64,000 nt of DNA from Streptomyces longisporoflavus (GCF_014649775.1 NZ_BMTR01000010.1:282888-346887), one strand, 5' to 3'; positions 49,180-58,725 are shown, numbered from the stretch's first letter. The notes: a model not told the origin generated them from the letters alone. Numbers and translations: made by a program.

Positions 49180-50027
49180 GCACCGCGACCACCCCCACCG
49201 AGGACCGGGACCTGGCGCCCGTCAGCACCGAGTCCCTCGCCGAACTGCTCATCGCCGGTGACCGGCCCCCGCGCCCCAGCGCGCTCGCCGCGTCCCTGAC
49301 GTTCGGCTGGCGGGCCATGCTCAAGATCAAGCACGTGCCGGAGCAGCTCTTCGACGTGACGGCGTTCCCGATCATGATGGTGCTGATGTACACGTACCTC
49401 TTCGGGGGCGCGCTCGCCGGATCGCCGGGCGAGTACATCCAGTACCTGCTGCCCGGCATCCTCGTGATGTCCGTCGTCATGATCACGATGTACACGGGCG
49501 TCTCGGTCAACACCGACATCGAGAAGGGTGTCTTCGACCGTTTCCGCACGCTGCCGATCTGGCGCCCGTCGGTGATGGTCGGCTACCTCCTGGGCGACGC
49601 CCTGCGCTACGCGATCGCGTCCGTGGTCATGCTGACGGTCGGCATCATCCTGGGCTTCCGCCCGGACGGCGGCGTCCTCGGCGTACTGGGCGGCGTACTG
49701 CTCCTGCTGGTCTTCTCCTTCGCCTTCTCCTGGGTGTGGACGATGTTCGGTCTGCTGCTGCGCACCGAGAAGTCCGTGATGGGGGTCAGCATGATGGTGA
49801 TCTTCCCGCTGACGTTCCTCAGCGACATCTTCGTGAAGCCGGAGACGATGCCGGGCTGGCTCCAGGCCTTCGTCAACAACAACCCCATCACGCATCTCGC
49901 GTCGGCCGTCCGCGAACTGATGGCGGGCACGGGCCCCGGCTCGTCCCTCGTGTGGGCGCTCGGCTGGGTGGTGCTGCTCGTGGCGGTGTTCGGCCCGGTG
50001 ACGATGCGCCTGTACAACCGCAAGTAG
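49176..50027 (+). CDS. ABC-2 type permease, DrrB-like
   Basis: 283 residues, six predicted membrane helices; the EHVPEQLFDVTAFPIMMVLMYTYLFGGAL-type first helix (KHVPEQLFDVT here), ABC-2 signature YIQYLLPGILVMSVVM and the typical FVKPETMPGWLQAFVNNNPITHLASAVREL near the C-terminus. With the ATPase it probably exports a lipophilic drug or lipid; substrate unknown. Confidence 0.9.
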   Translation: MSTATTPTEDRDLAPVSTESLAELLIAGDRPPRPSALAASLTFGWRAMLKIKHVPEQLFDVTAFPIMMVLMYTYLFGGALAGSPGEYIQYLLPGILVMSVVMITMYTGVSVNTDIEKGVFDRFRTLPIWRPSVMVGYLLGDALRYAIASVVMLTVGIILGFRPDGGVLGVLGGVLLLLVFSFAFSWVWTMFGLLLRTEKSVMGVSMMVIFPLTFLSDIFVKPETMPGWLQAFVNNNPITHLASAVRELMAGTGPGSSLVWALGWVVLLVAVFGPVTMRLYNRK

Positions 50028-50051
50028 GAGCTTCTTGCCCCATCTGTACGT

Positions 50052-50080
50052 ACCCCGGTCGCGCTCCGCGTGACCGGGGT
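50052..50080 (+). terminator. Hairpin terminator after ABC exporter
   Basis: ACCCCGGTC (50052-50060) pairs with GACCGGGGT (50072-50080) and is followed by TTTCTC. It lies 25 bp after the permease stop and overlaps a possible GTG start of the next gene. Confidence 0.75.
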
Positions 50081-50093
50081 TTCTCGTGAGTGG

Positions 50094-50972
50094 GTGCTCA
50101 GACGCTCGCTGTCCACCGTGCTCCTCGTTCTCGCCTGTGTTCTCGTGCCGTTCGGCGCGCTCTCCACCTGGGCGAAGTACGAGATCGAGGACGCCGATCA
50201 GTACGTGGCCACGATGGCGCCGCTCGCCTCGGACTCCGCGGTGCGGGACGCGGTGGCGGACGCGGTCACGGACGGGGTGATGAAGGAGATCGACGTAGGG
50301 CCGCTGCAGGGCACCGTCGAGTCCTTCGTACGGGACGCGGTGCGGTCCTTCACCGGGACCCCGGCGTTCAGGACGGCCTGGAACGCCGCCAACCGCGAGG
50401 CACACGCCGCGGTGCAGGAGGCCCTCACCGACCAGGCGGACGGCGGCGCCGTCACCATCGACCTCGCGCCCATCACCGAGCAGGTCAAGAAACAGCTGGG
50501 CGACGACGGCGTGCCGTTCGCGGACCGCATCCCGGTCACGCACACCGAGGTGACGCTCATGCATTCCTCGGATCTCGGTCCCTTCGGAAAGGGATTCCAC
50601 ATGCTCCAGGTCGCGGGCCTCTGGCTGCCGATCGCCGCGGTCCTCCTCGCCGTGGCGGGCATCTTCCTGGCGGTGCGCCGCCGCAGGGCGGTCATCGCCA
50701 CGGCACTCGGGGCGGCCGTCGGCGGCGCGGTCCTCGCCGTGGCGGTCGCGGTGGGCCGGGGACTGACCCTGAGCGACCTGCCGAAGGACGTATCGCGCCC
50801 GGCCGCGGAGGCGGTGTACGACGCCCTGACGTCTTCGCTGAGCGTGGCGGGGTGGGTCATTCTGGGCGTGGGTCTTGCGGTGGCGCTGGCGGCGTGGCTG
50901 CTGCGGCGTCGCAGACACCGCCCGTCACCGGCCGCGCCTGGTTCGTCCGCCATCGCCGGACAGGCTGATTGA
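50094..50972 (+). CDS. Three- or four-helix membrane protein, unknown
   Basis: About 292 residues from GTG 50094; GTG 50070 is in the same frame but lies in the terminator hairpin, so I consider it less likely. N-terminal TM helix (about 3-22), an extracytoplasmic domain rich in DAVADAVT-type residues (about 30-165), then three helices (about 172-200, 203-225, 255-275) and a basic tail. Resembles the general Streptomyces family of similar architecture (helix, outer domain, helices) without a named function. Confidence 0.75.
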   Translation: MLRRSLSTVLLVLACVLVPFGALSTWAKYEIEDADQYVATMAPLASDSAVRDAVADAVTDGVMKEIDVGPLQGTVESFVRDAVRSFTGTPAFRTAWNAANREAHAAVQEALTDQADGGAVTIDLAPITEQVKKQLGDDGVPFADRIPVTHTEVTLMHSSDLGPFGKGFHMLQVAGLWLPIAAVLLAVAGIFLAVRRRRAVIATALGAAVGGAVLAVAVAVGRGLTLSDLPKDVSRPAAEAVYDALTSSLSVAGWVILGVGLAVALAAWLLRRRRHRPSPAAPGSSAIAGQAD

Positions 50973-51017
50973 TCCCCACCGGGCTGGATGTTCGATGATC
51001 CCGGCCGGGCCGGCACT

Positions 51018-51136
51018 CCAGCCCGTCCGGCGTTCGAGGACGAACTCGGCGGAGCCGGTGATGAGGGTACGTACAAGGCCCTCGCGCCGGCGACCCGCGG
51101 CGCAGCCGCGCTCAGATACAGCCGGGAAGGGGCGGG
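51018..51136. repeat. Streptomyces-type intergenic repeat with 25-bp copy
   Basis: 51018-51043 (CCAGCCCGTCCGGCGTTCGA and onward) matches a dispersed element common in Streptomyces spacers (from memory). 51112-51136 (TCAGATACAGCCGGGAAGGG and onward) occurs again at 54353-54377 with 25 of 25 bases identical. Confidence 0.75.
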
Positions 51137-51230
51137 ATCGGGGAAAATGCAACCCTCCCGGGCCCCCCGCCGTCTCTAAGGGAAGATTCCGCGCAGGACC
51201 CCAGTCGGACCAGACGGAGAGGCGCCGGCC

Positions 51231-52268
51231 TTGGACAGCGCAACGGCAGCGAGGACGGCATCCCAAGAGGACTGGCCCGAGCCGGAGGCGAACACGAGGC
51301 CAAGGCCAAGGCACCGCCCCTCCGCGTGGCTGGCGGCCCTGCTCCTGGCAGGCGTGACCACCCTCCTCGGCTTCCGCGCCGCCGACTCCGACGGCGCCAC
51401 CCCCATACCCCAGCTCCTCGCCTTCCTGCCCCTCCTCCTCGCCCCGACCGTCGCCGCCCTGCTCCTCGCGGCGCTCGCCCGCTGGCGCGTGGGCCTCGTC
51501 TGGGGAGTCGTCGCGCTCGGCGGCGTCGCCTGGTTCCTGGAGCCGTACGGCAAGGCGGACGACCCGAAGGGCCCCGCGGTCGCCGACGTACGCGTCATGG
51601 CGGCGAACGTGCAGTTCGGCCAGGCCACGCAGGGTCTCCTGAAGGCGGTCCGGGAGGAGAAGCCCGACCTCCTCTTCGTCCCGGAGTGCGACTACACCTG
51701 CTCGGACACCCTGCGCGACGAACTGCCCCGCTCCGACTACCCCCACCGCACCGCGAGCGAGGCCGGCGGCGCGGAAGGCTCGGTGATCGTCAGCAAACTG
51801 CCCCTGAAGAAGGCGAGCGGCCTCGCGGGCACGCTGGGCATGCCCGGCGCCGTGGCCGAGCTGAAGAACGGCCACCAGGTCCGCATCCAGCTCGCCCACC
51901 CCATGCCGCCGCTGCCCGAGCAACTCGGCACCTGGCGCACCGAACTCGCCGAACTCCGCGACTACGCCGCCGAGGGCAAGCGCGAGAACCGCTCCACCAT
52001 CATCGCGGGCGACTTCAACGCCACGCAGGACCACGCGGCGTTCCGCGACATCCTGGACACCGGCGGGGTACGCGACGCCGCCCGCCTGGCGGGGTCAGCC
52101 CGCACCGCGAGCTGGCCCGCGGACCTGATGTCACCGCTGGGCGCCCAGATCGACCACGTCCTCGCCACCCCGGACTTCTCGGCGAGCGACGCCCGCTTCC
52201 TGGAGATCGGCGACACGGACCACCGGGCTCTGGTGGTGGACCTGACGCTGCACAAGCCGAAGGGGTAG
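51231..52268 (+). CDS. Endonuclease/exonuclease/phosphatase-family membrane protein
   Basis: 345 residues from TTG 51231 (GGAGAGG upstream). Three hydrophobic helices (about 31-105) precede the EEP catalytic domain: VMAANVQFGQ, PDLLFVPECD (catalytic Glu), HRTASEAGGAEGSVIVSKLPL, IIAGDFNATQDHAAF (Asp/Asn pair) and QIDHVLATPDF, GDTDHRALVVDL (Asp-His). The extracytoplasmic catalytic domain could cleave phosphodiesters of nucleic acids or lipids; the substrate is unknown. Confidence 0.88.
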   Translation: MDSATAARTASQEDWPEPEANTRPRPRHRPSAWLAALLLAGVTTLLGFRAADSDGATPIPQLLAFLPLLLAPTVAALLLAALARWRVGLVWGVVALGGVAWFLEPYGKADDPKGPAVADVRVMAANVQFGQATQGLLKAVREEKPDLLFVPECDYTCSDTLRDELPRSDYPHRTASEAGGAEGSVIVSKLPLKKASGLAGTLGMPGAVAELKNGHQVRIQLAHPMPPLPEQLGTWRTELAELRDYAAEGKRENRSTIIAGDFNATQDHAAFRDILDTGGVRDAARLAGSARTASWPADLMSPLGAQIDHVLATPDFSASDARFLEIGDTDHRALVVDLTLHKPKG

Positions 52269-52378
52269 CAAGCGGAGCCGCAGGTCAGACGGAGCCGCAG
52301 GTCAGCGGCAGATCAGAGGCAGGTCAGACGCGGGCTCGGAGTGCGCGGACCGGCGACAGCGCCCGCAATAATGGCCGC

Positions 52379-54388
52379 ATGCCCCGCCGCGATCCCCCCG
52401 CACCACCGGGCCCCCTGAGCGCTCTGGCCCCACCCCCCTGGCTGGTCAGGACGCTCGAACCGCAGGCGGCTCCGATTCCGTGGGCAGCGGTGGCGCGCGC
52501 GTCCATCGCCCTGGCACTGCCCCTCCTCGTCGGCCTGGCGGCAGGGCAGCCCGCGTACGGCGCGCTGGCCTCGATGGGCGCCCTGTCCGGAGTCATCGGC
52601 GACACCGCCGACGCGTACCGCATGCGGATCTTCAACATCGCGGTCCCGCAGCTCTTCGGCGCGATCGGCGTCACCATCGGCTCGCTCGTCTTCGGGCACG
52701 GCTGGGTCGCCGTCGGCGTGGTCACGCTGGTCGCCCTCGTCTCCGGGATGATGTCGACGATCGGCGCCGTGGCCTCCGTGGGCGGGCTGCTCCTGCTGCT
52801 CAACTCCGTGGTGGGCGCGGGACTTCCGATGCCGGGGCAATGGTGGCTGGCCCCGGTCCTGATGACGAGCGGCGGCCTGCTCGTCCTCTTCCTGGCGCTC
52901 CTCGCCTGGCCGCTGCGCTCCGGCGTCCCGGAGCGCGCCGCCGTCGCCGCGACCTACCGCAGCGTGGCCGCGCTGCTCGAAGCGGCGGGCACCGAGGGGT
53001 ACGAGGAGGCGCGTTCGGCGGTCACCACCGCCCTCAACCACGCGTACGACCTGGTCCTGGCCCGCCGCACCCGCGCGCACGGCCGCAACCCTGACCTGGT
53101 CCGCCTGGTCGCCCAGTTGAACGCGGTCACGCCCGTCATCGAGGCCGCGCCCGCCGCGCACCAGTGCGGGGTGCCGATGCCGCCGGAGTTCCCCGCGCAG
53201 GTACGGCGCCTGGCGGACGCGGTGGCGGCGCCCGGGCGTGCGCCGATCCCCGGCCCTGTGCACCCCGAGTCGCGCGACCCCTCCGCGGACGCGGTCGACC
53301 ACGCCCTGCGCCACGTCGCCGAGCTGCTCAACGACCCCGACCCGCACGGCATCGTGAACGTCGACGACCGCCTGGGCCGGCCGGCGGCCCTGCGCGTACG
53401 GGCGCGCCGAGCGGCCCGTAACGTCATCCTGTCCGGCGCGTCCTGGCGCTACGGACTGCGCCTCGCGCTCTGCATCGGCATCGCGCAGTCGCTGGTCTCC
53501 CTGATCGAGGTGCCCCGCTCGTACTGGGTGGCGCTCACCGTCACGTTCGTGCTCAAGCCCGACTTCGGCTCGGTGTTCTCCCGTGCGGTGCTGCGGGCGC
53601 TGGGCACGGCGGCAGGGCTTGTCGTGGCGGCGGCGGTCCTGTCCGCGGTGCCGCGGGGCTGGTGGGACGTGCCGGTGATGGTGGTGCTCGCCGCCTTGAT
53701 CCCGGCGCTCACGCCGCGGGGTTACGGCTACCAGACGGCGGCGATCACCCCGGTGATCCTGCTGCTCTCGGACGTCCTGAATCACCAGGGTTTCGGTCTG
53801 GTCCTGCCCCGTCTCCTTGACAGCCTCATCGGCTGTGCGATCTCGCTGGTGGCGGGCTATTTGCTGTGGCCGGAGAGCTGGCACACACGGATCGGCGACC
53901 GCCTCGCCGACGCGGTCGCCGATACGGCGTCGTACGTCGAGAGCGCGTTCGGCACGGCGGTGGACGTGGCCGAGCGGGCGCGCATGCGGCGTGGCCTGTA
54001 CCGGGACCTGTCGGTGATCCGCACGGAGTTCCAGCGAGCCCTGACCGAACCGCCCCCGGTGGGGGCGCGGGCCGCGGCGTGGTGGCCGCTGGTGATCGCC
54101 GTGGAGCGCATCGTCGACGCCACCACGGCGGCGCGGGTCCGCATCCGCCACGGCTCCCCGGAGCCGGCCCTCACGGAGGTGGGGGAGGTGGCCGGCCAGC
54201 TCCGCGAACTGTCCGAGGGACTCAGGGGCTCCGAAATCCTGGAGGAGGTCTCGACGACCTTCTCCACCACGGGCCCCCGGGACAGCGTCCTGGAACCCCT
54301 CCGCCAGGAGGTGGTGGCAGCGCGGGCGATCGCGGGCCCCCCGCTCGGCCCGTCAGATACAGCCGGGAAGGGGCGGGGCCGGGGCTAA
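52379..54388 (+). CDS. FUSC-family (aromatic acid exporter/YccS-like) membrane protein
   Basis: 669 residues from ATG 52379. Two membrane blocks (about 30-185 and 365-500) each with five to six helices; second block RSYWVALTVTFVLKPDFGSVFSRAVLRALGTAAGLV is the FUSC signature. Cytosolic helical region between. AATAAT just upstream suggests a leaderless transcript. The last codons (DTAGKGRGRG) come from a 25-bp dispersed repeat copy. The stop overlaps the SGNH hydrolase stop tail to tail by 4 bp. Confidence 0.88.
   Translation: MPRRDPPAPPGPLSALAPPPWLVRTLEPQAAPIPWAAVARASIALALPLLVGLAAGQPAYGALASMGALSGVIGDTADAYRMRIFNIAVPQLFGAIGVTIGSLVFGHGWVAVGVVTLVALVSGMMSTIGAVASVGGLLLLLNSVVGAGLPMPGQWWLAPVLMTSGGLLVLFLALLAWPLRSGVPERAAVAATYRSVAALLEAAGTEGYEEARSAVTTALNHAYDLVLARRTRAHGRNPDLVRLVAQLNAVTPVIEAAPAAHQCGVPMPPEFPAQVRRLADAVAAPGRAPIPGPVHPESRDPSADAVDHALRHVAELLNDPDPHGIVNVDDRLGRPAALRVRARRAARNVILSGASWRYGLRLALCIGIAQSLVSLIEVPRSYWVALTVTFVLKPDFGSVFSRAVLRALGTAAGLVVAAAVLSAVPRGWWDVPVMVVLAALIPALTPRGYGYQTAAITPVILLLSDVLNHQGFGLVLPRLLDSLIGCAISLVAGYLLWPESWHTRIGDRLADAVADTASYVESAFGTAVDVAERARMRRGLYRDLSVIRTEFQRALTEPPPVGARAAAWWPLVIAVERIVDATTAARVRIRHGSPEPALTEVGEVAGQLRELSEGLRGSEILEEVSTTFSTTGPRDSVLEPLRQEVVAARAIAGPPLGPSDTAGKGRGRG
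54353..54377 (+). repeat. Second copy of 25-bp dispersed repeat forming a gene 3' end
   Basis: TCAGATACAGCCGGGAAGGG and five further bases are identical to 51112-51136. Here it is inside the reading frame of the FUSC gene and encodes its last residues. Confidence 0.9.
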
Positions 54389-55590
54389 AGCACTTCCAGG
54401 TCCACCGCGCGGGCCATCGCCGCGTACCCCGCGTCATTCGGATGCAGGTGATCCCCGCTGTCGTAGTCAGGGGCGATCCGCTCCCCGTCCGCCGGATCGG
54501 CCAGCGCCCGGTCGAAGTCCACGAACGCGTCGTACTCCCCGGAATTGCGCACCCACTCGTTGAACTCGTCGCTGACCTTCGCCGCCCGCTCCCCGTAGTG
54601 ATCGGAACCCCCGAGCGGCAGCAGAGTGGCCCCCACCACCCGCACCCCCCTCTCCTTGGCGGCCCGGATCAACGTCCGGTGCCCCGCGATGAGTTCGGCC
54701 GCGCTCACCTCCGGCGCGGGCTTGTACGTAGGCGTATCGCTCTCGCTGAACCCGATGTCATTGAGCCCCTCAAGGACGACCACGGTCCCCACCCCCGGCA
54801 GATCCAACGCATCCTGCCCGAACCGCGCGGTCCCCCGCTCCCCGTACCAAGCGGAGTCGTTGAGGACGAGATTGCCGCCGATCCCGGCGTTCAGGACGGG
54901 ACGGGGCGAGCCCGTCTTCGCGAGGCGCTCGGCCAGCGCGTCGGACCAACGCCGGTTGAGGTCCGTGGAAGACGCGAAACCGTCCGTGATGGAGTCGCCG
55001 AAGAGCACGATGCCGTCGTTCCGGCGAGCGTTCCCACGCTCGCCGTCCCTCCTTCCGACATCCACGCCCGCAAGGAAGTACCAGGACTCCGACGTCTCGT
55101 CGAACGCCTTCGCCCCCACATCCCCGGTGTGCTCCCCCTCCGCCCGGTAACTCGTCGCGAACGACTGCGCGTGGAAGGTCGCGGGACCCGTCGTACGCGC
55201 CAGATGCAGGGTGACGGTCACCGACTCGAAGGGCTCCAGCCCCAAGTCCGTACCGTCACTGGAGAGTTGGCCGTGCGCCGGTATCGCGACCGACCGCCGC
55301 CCCTCGAAGGTGAGCCGCCGCACTGTCCCCTCCTCCACGGCGGCCCCCTTCCGCGTGCGAGCGATGGTCGCCCCCGCGATGTGCAGCGGCGAGGTCCCGT
55401 ACGCGTTGGACAGCCGGATGCGCGCTCTGTCGCCGCCCGCGGTGACGCGTACGACCTGGCGCAGGGTGTGGCCGGAGAAGCCGTCCTCCGACCAGTTGGG
55501 CTTGAAGCCCGTACTGGCGCGCTGCGGCGACGCGGCCCAGGCGGCGGCCCAGGCGGGCCCGGAAGTGCGAGTACGAGTACGAGAAAGCAT
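54385..55590 (-). CDS. SGNH/GDSL hydrolase
   Basis: 401 residues from ATG 55590. Block I GDSITDG (about 195-201), block II Gly in AGIGGN, block III GLND, block V DHLHP (Asp-x-x-His) define the esterase. An N-terminal beta domain (about 30-170) precedes it. No signal peptide is apparent: the N-terminus is MLSRTRTRTSGPAWAAAW, so it may be cytosolic or mis-started. Divergent from a LysR gene. Confidence 0.87.
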   Translation of the reverse strand: MLSRTRTRTSGPAWAAAWAASPQRASTGFKPNWSEDGFSGHTLRQVVRVTAGGDRARIRLSNAYGTSPLHIAGATIARTRKGAAVEEGTVRRLTFEGRRSVAIPAHGQLSSDGTDLGLEPFESVTVTLHLARTTGPATFHAQSFATSYRAEGEHTGDVGAKAFDETSESWYFLAGVDVGRRDGERGNARRNDGIVLFGDSITDGFASSTDLNRRWSDALAERLAKTGSPRPVLNAGIGGNLVLNDSAWYGERGTARFGQDALDLPGVGTVVVLEGLNDIGFSESDTPTYKPAPEVSAAELIAGHRTLIRAAKERGVRVVGATLLPLGGSDHYGERAAKVSDEFNEWVRNSGEYDAFVDFDRALADPADGERIAPDYDSGDHLHPNDAGYAAMARAVDLEVL

Positions 55591-55757
55591 GGGAATTCCC
55601 CCGGAGTTGAGGCGCTGGAGTCGAGAACCACCGGCCCTTCGACCGGACACCTCAAAGATCCGCCCCCACCAACCCCCGATCAACGACGATCCGTGAAACG
55701 ATTGCCACGCTCAGACTTATAGATGCAGGTCAGAGACGGACGGGGTGGCGCTGGACG

Positions 55758-56669
55758 ATGGAACGGCAGGAGCTCGAAACCTTTCTGACGCTCGCCGAGG
55801 AACTCCACTTCGGCCGCACCGCCGAACGCCTCCTCCTCTCCCAGGCCCGCGTCAGCCAGACCGTGAAGAGACTGGAGCGCAAGATCGGCGGCCCGCTCTT
55901 CGAGCGCACCAGCCGCAAGGTGGAGATGTCCCCGCTCGGCCGCCGGCTTTACGACGATCTGGCCCCGCTGCACGTGCGGATGGAGGCCGCGATCGCCCGG
56001 GCCAAGGACATGGCGCGCGGCGTCGACGGCGAACTGACCGTCGCCTTTCTCGGCTCGGGCGCGGGCTCGCTGACCTCCGCGATCCTGGCGAAGTTCCGCG
56101 AGCGCTGCCCGAACTGCGACGTCCGGATGCGCGAGACGCAGTTCGGCGACCCGCTCGGCGCCCTACGTGGCGGCGAGGCCGACGTGCTGTTCACCTGCCT
56201 GCCCGTGGAGGAGCCCGACCTCACCGTCGGGCCCGTCGTCATCAACGAACCCCGCATGCTCGCCGTGCCCCTCGGCCACCGTTTCGCCGGTCGCGACGGC
56301 GTGTCCCTGGAAGAGTGCGCGGGCGAGACCTTCTTCGGCGTCGTCAACGGCGCGCCCGCCTACTGGTGGGACTTCCACGTCCCGCCCCGCACCCCCAGCG
56401 GCCTGCCGATCCGCCGCGGCCGGGCCGTGGCCGGTTTCCAGGAGCTGATGACGCTGGTCGCCACCGGGCAGGGGGCATCGCCGGTCATCGCGTCCGTGGA
56501 GAAGTACTACTCACGGCCCGACATCGCCTTCGTACCCCTGCACGACGTCCCGACGGCCGACGTGGCGCTCGTCTCGCGTACGGCCGCGGCAGGCACCCCG
56601 CGCCTGGAGGAGTTCGTACGCGCGGTGCGCGACGCCGTCGCGGCGAACGGCGGCCCGGCACCGTACTGA
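55758..56669 (+). CDS. LysR-family transcription regulator
   Basis: 303 residues. The HTH (MERQELETFLTLAEELHFGRTAERLLLSQARVSQTVKRLERKIG, about 1-44) is typical. Effector domain (about 90-295). Divergent from the SGNH hydrolase gene, so it may control it; the 167-bp space contains no strong T-N11-A palindrome that I can see. Confidence 0.9.
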   Translation: MERQELETFLTLAEELHFGRTAERLLLSQARVSQTVKRLERKIGGPLFERTSRKVEMSPLGRRLYDDLAPLHVRMEAAIARAKDMARGVDGELTVAFLGSGAGSLTSAILAKFRERCPNCDVRMRETQFGDPLGALRGGEADVLFTCLPVEEPDLTVGPVVINEPRMLAVPLGHRFAGRDGVSLEECAGETFFGVVNGAPAYWWDFHVPPRTPSGLPIRRGRAVAGFQELMTLVATGQGASPVIASVEKYYSRPDIAFVPLHDVPTADVALVSRTAAAGTPRLEEFVRAVRDAVAANGGPAPY

Positions 56670-56691
56670 GGACGGAACCGAGGCACGCAGG

Positions 56692-57948
56692 TCATGCCAC
56701 CGGCTGCCGCCGCACGTCCTCCTCGATCAGCATGTCCCGGCGCCCCGTCACCAGGAGCCACGCCGGCAGCGCCGCGACGCACAGCACGGGCAGCAGTTGC
56801 AGGTCCATCACCACGACCGCCGCCGTGAACAGACTCAGCCAGCCCTGCCGCGTCGTGGCCAGCAGGACGCCGAGGACGGCGCAGGTGATCGCGAGGGCGG
56901 GCGGCACCGCGTCCACGAGCGCGTGCGCGAACATGCCTAGCGCCACCCCCACGAAGACCGCGGGGAAGATCCGCCCGCCACGGAATCCGCAGGTGGCGGC
57001 CACACAGAGCGCGAGCAGCTTGACCAGGGCGAGCAGGAGCAGGTTCCCCGCGTCGTGGTCGGCGGCGTGCGCGGTCAGCTCCTTCACCTCGTCCAGGCCC
57101 TTGAACAGGGTCAGTTCGCCGCCGAGCGCGCCCAGGACACCGAGTACGAGACCGCCCACGGTCAGCATCAGTACGGGGTGTCCGAGCTGGTGGAAGACGC
57201 GGTGGAGGTAGGGGAACGCGTACACCGCGCACAGCCCGACCGCCGCCGCCCCGGTGCTGATGACCATCGCGGAGAGCACGTCGGCCCAGCGCGGCCCCGG
57301 GTACGCCTCGACGTCGATCTGGAACGTCGGGTGCGCGATGAGCACCGTCGTCAGCGCCCCCGCGCCCGCCGCCACCAGCGGTGCGAACAGCCGGTCCCAC
57401 AAGGGGCGCGGGTCGGGGCCCGGAGCGGTGACGGTCTCGGAGAGGATGAGCGCCGCCGCGACCGGCGTACCGAAGAGGGCGCCGATGGTCCCGGCCGCCG
57501 CGAGGCCGACCCATTCCGCGGCGGCGGTACGCGGCATGGCTTTCATGCCGAGCGCGTAGGCGAGGGCGATGTTGATCGCCGTGATCGGGTTCTCCGGGCC
57601 GAGGCTGACGCCACCCGCCAGGCCCACGATCACGGCGAGCGCGATGCCGGGGAGCACCCGGACGGGCAGCGGCGGGTCGACCAGGCCCAGCGTCGCCGGA
57701 TCGGGCCCGGCGTGCCCCGGCACCTTCCACACGATCAGCCCGACGACGAACCCCGCCGCCGTCAGCACGCCGATGATCCACCCCGCCGACGTACCGGAAA
57801 CCCCGACCGCGTCCGGCAGCACGTCCCACAGCAGATCCTGCAACCGCTCGGCGACCACACTGAGCAGCAGCAGGACCAGGCTGGACCCCACCCCTACGAG
57901 CAGGGCGGGCACGACGAGCGGCAGCAGCGCGCGGGACCGCGGTGTCAT
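56692..57948 (-). CDS. ClC-family ion channel/transporter
   Basis: 418 residues from ATG 57948. Helical repeats with the ClC signature GGVSLGPENPI (about 104-114), GTPVAAALILSE and the second-half CGFRGGRIFPAVFVGVALG (about 320-340, the GxFxP region as GGRIFP). The external gating glutamate of GREGP is replaced by Leu (SLGP), so proton coupling may be lost. Ends cytosolic. RBS GGTGG. Confidence 0.85.
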   Translation of the reverse strand: MTPRSRALLPLVVPALLVGVGSSLVLLLLSVVAERLQDLLWDVLPDAVGVSGTSAGWIIGVLTAAGFVVGLIVWKVPGHAGPDPATLGLVDPPLPVRVLPGIALAVIVGLAGGVSLGPENPITAINIALAYALGMKAMPRTAAAEWVGLAAAGTIGALFGTPVAAALILSETVTAPGPDPRPLWDRLFAPLVAAGAGALTTVLIAHPTFQIDVEAYPGPRWADVLSAMVISTGAAAVGLCAVYAFPYLHRVFHQLGHPVLMLTVGGLVLGVLGALGGELTLFKGLDEVKELTAHAADHDAGNLLLLALVKLLALCVAATCGFRGGRIFPAVFVGVALGMFAHALVDAVPPALAITCAVLGVLLATTRQGWLSLFTAAVVVMDLQLLPVLCVAALPAWLLVTGRRDMLIEEDVRRQPVA

Positions 57949-57992
57949 GAACGCCACCGAACCGCCCCCTGCACCTTCCTGCACGCGGTCGG

Positions 57993-58568
57993 TCAGTGGG
58001 CCGCGGGCGGCGGCGTGGGACCCGTACCACCAGGGTTGGTGCCGGCGGAGCCCTCGGCGAACGGGCCGGGCCCGTTGGCGGTGGGCCTCGCACCCCAGCC
58101 GCCGGCCGCCGCCCCGCCACCCGGCGGGACGTGACCGGCATCCGGCCCGTCCGGCTGGTCCGTGCAGAGCGCCCAGATGACGAAGAGGGCGATGGCGATC
58201 GAGATCAGCGCCCAGATCGGCTGGTACGGCAGCCACAGGAAGTTCAGGACGACGGCGAGCGAGGCGAGCGCGATACCGCACGCCTTGGCCCAGTTCGCGC
58301 CCTTGAGAATCCCGTAACCGGTCACCGCGACGAGGATGCCGAGGATGAGGTGGATCCAGCCCCACGCGGTGAGGTTGAACTTGTAGACGTAGTCCCCGAC
58401 GCGCGTGTAGACGTCGTCCTTCGCGATGCCGGCGATGCCTTCGAACATCCCGAGGATGCCGTTGACCAGCATCAGGACACCCGCGAACATCGTGCCGCCC
58501 GAGGCCCACGCGCTCTCGCCCCGCGGGCTGCCCGCGGGGTGACCGCCGCCGCTGCCGCTGCTGCTCAT
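57993..58568 (-). CDS. DUF7144-like four-helix membrane protein
   Basis: 191 residues. Four TM helices (about 26-45 ASGGTMFAGVLMLVNGILGM, 65-90, 94-110, 115-135) with the family-typical DDVYTRVGDYVYKFNLTAWGWIHLILG segment. C-terminal Gly/Pro/Ala-rich tail. Role unknown; probably cotranscribed with the ClC gene 45 bp downstream. Confidence 0.78.
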   Translation of the reverse strand: MSSSGSGGGHPAGSPRGESAWASGGTMFAGVLMLVNGILGMFEGIAGIAKDDVYTRVGDYVYKFNLTAWGWIHLILGILVAVTGYGILKGANWAKACGIALASLAVVLNFLWLPYQPIWALISIAIALFVIWALCTDQPDGPDAGHVPPGGGAAAGGWGARPTANGPGPFAEGSAGTNPGGTGPTPPPAAH

Positions 58569-58725
58569 GAGGGCCTCTTCTCTCTCGCCGCCAGGGATTC
58601 ACAGCCTGTGACAGCGGTACGGGGGCCGCGAGCGGGCTTAGGCCGAACGGGCTACCCCCGGGCGGCGGGAGGTTATCGAGAGGGCCGGGGTCCTCCACGC
58701 CCTGCTGGTCGCCCCGTCGCGGCCC

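Noticed and set aside
48537..50918. 793-codon open frame on the minus strand
   Set aside because: Antisense to the DrrA/DrrB-type genes and the next membrane protein. His/Arg-rich composition, no motif.
54385..55683. Longer start for the SGNH hydrolase to add a signal peptide
   Set aside because: The extra 31 residues (MIGGWWGRIFEVSGRR and so on) do not form a signal peptide and lack a ribosome site, so ATG 55590 is kept.
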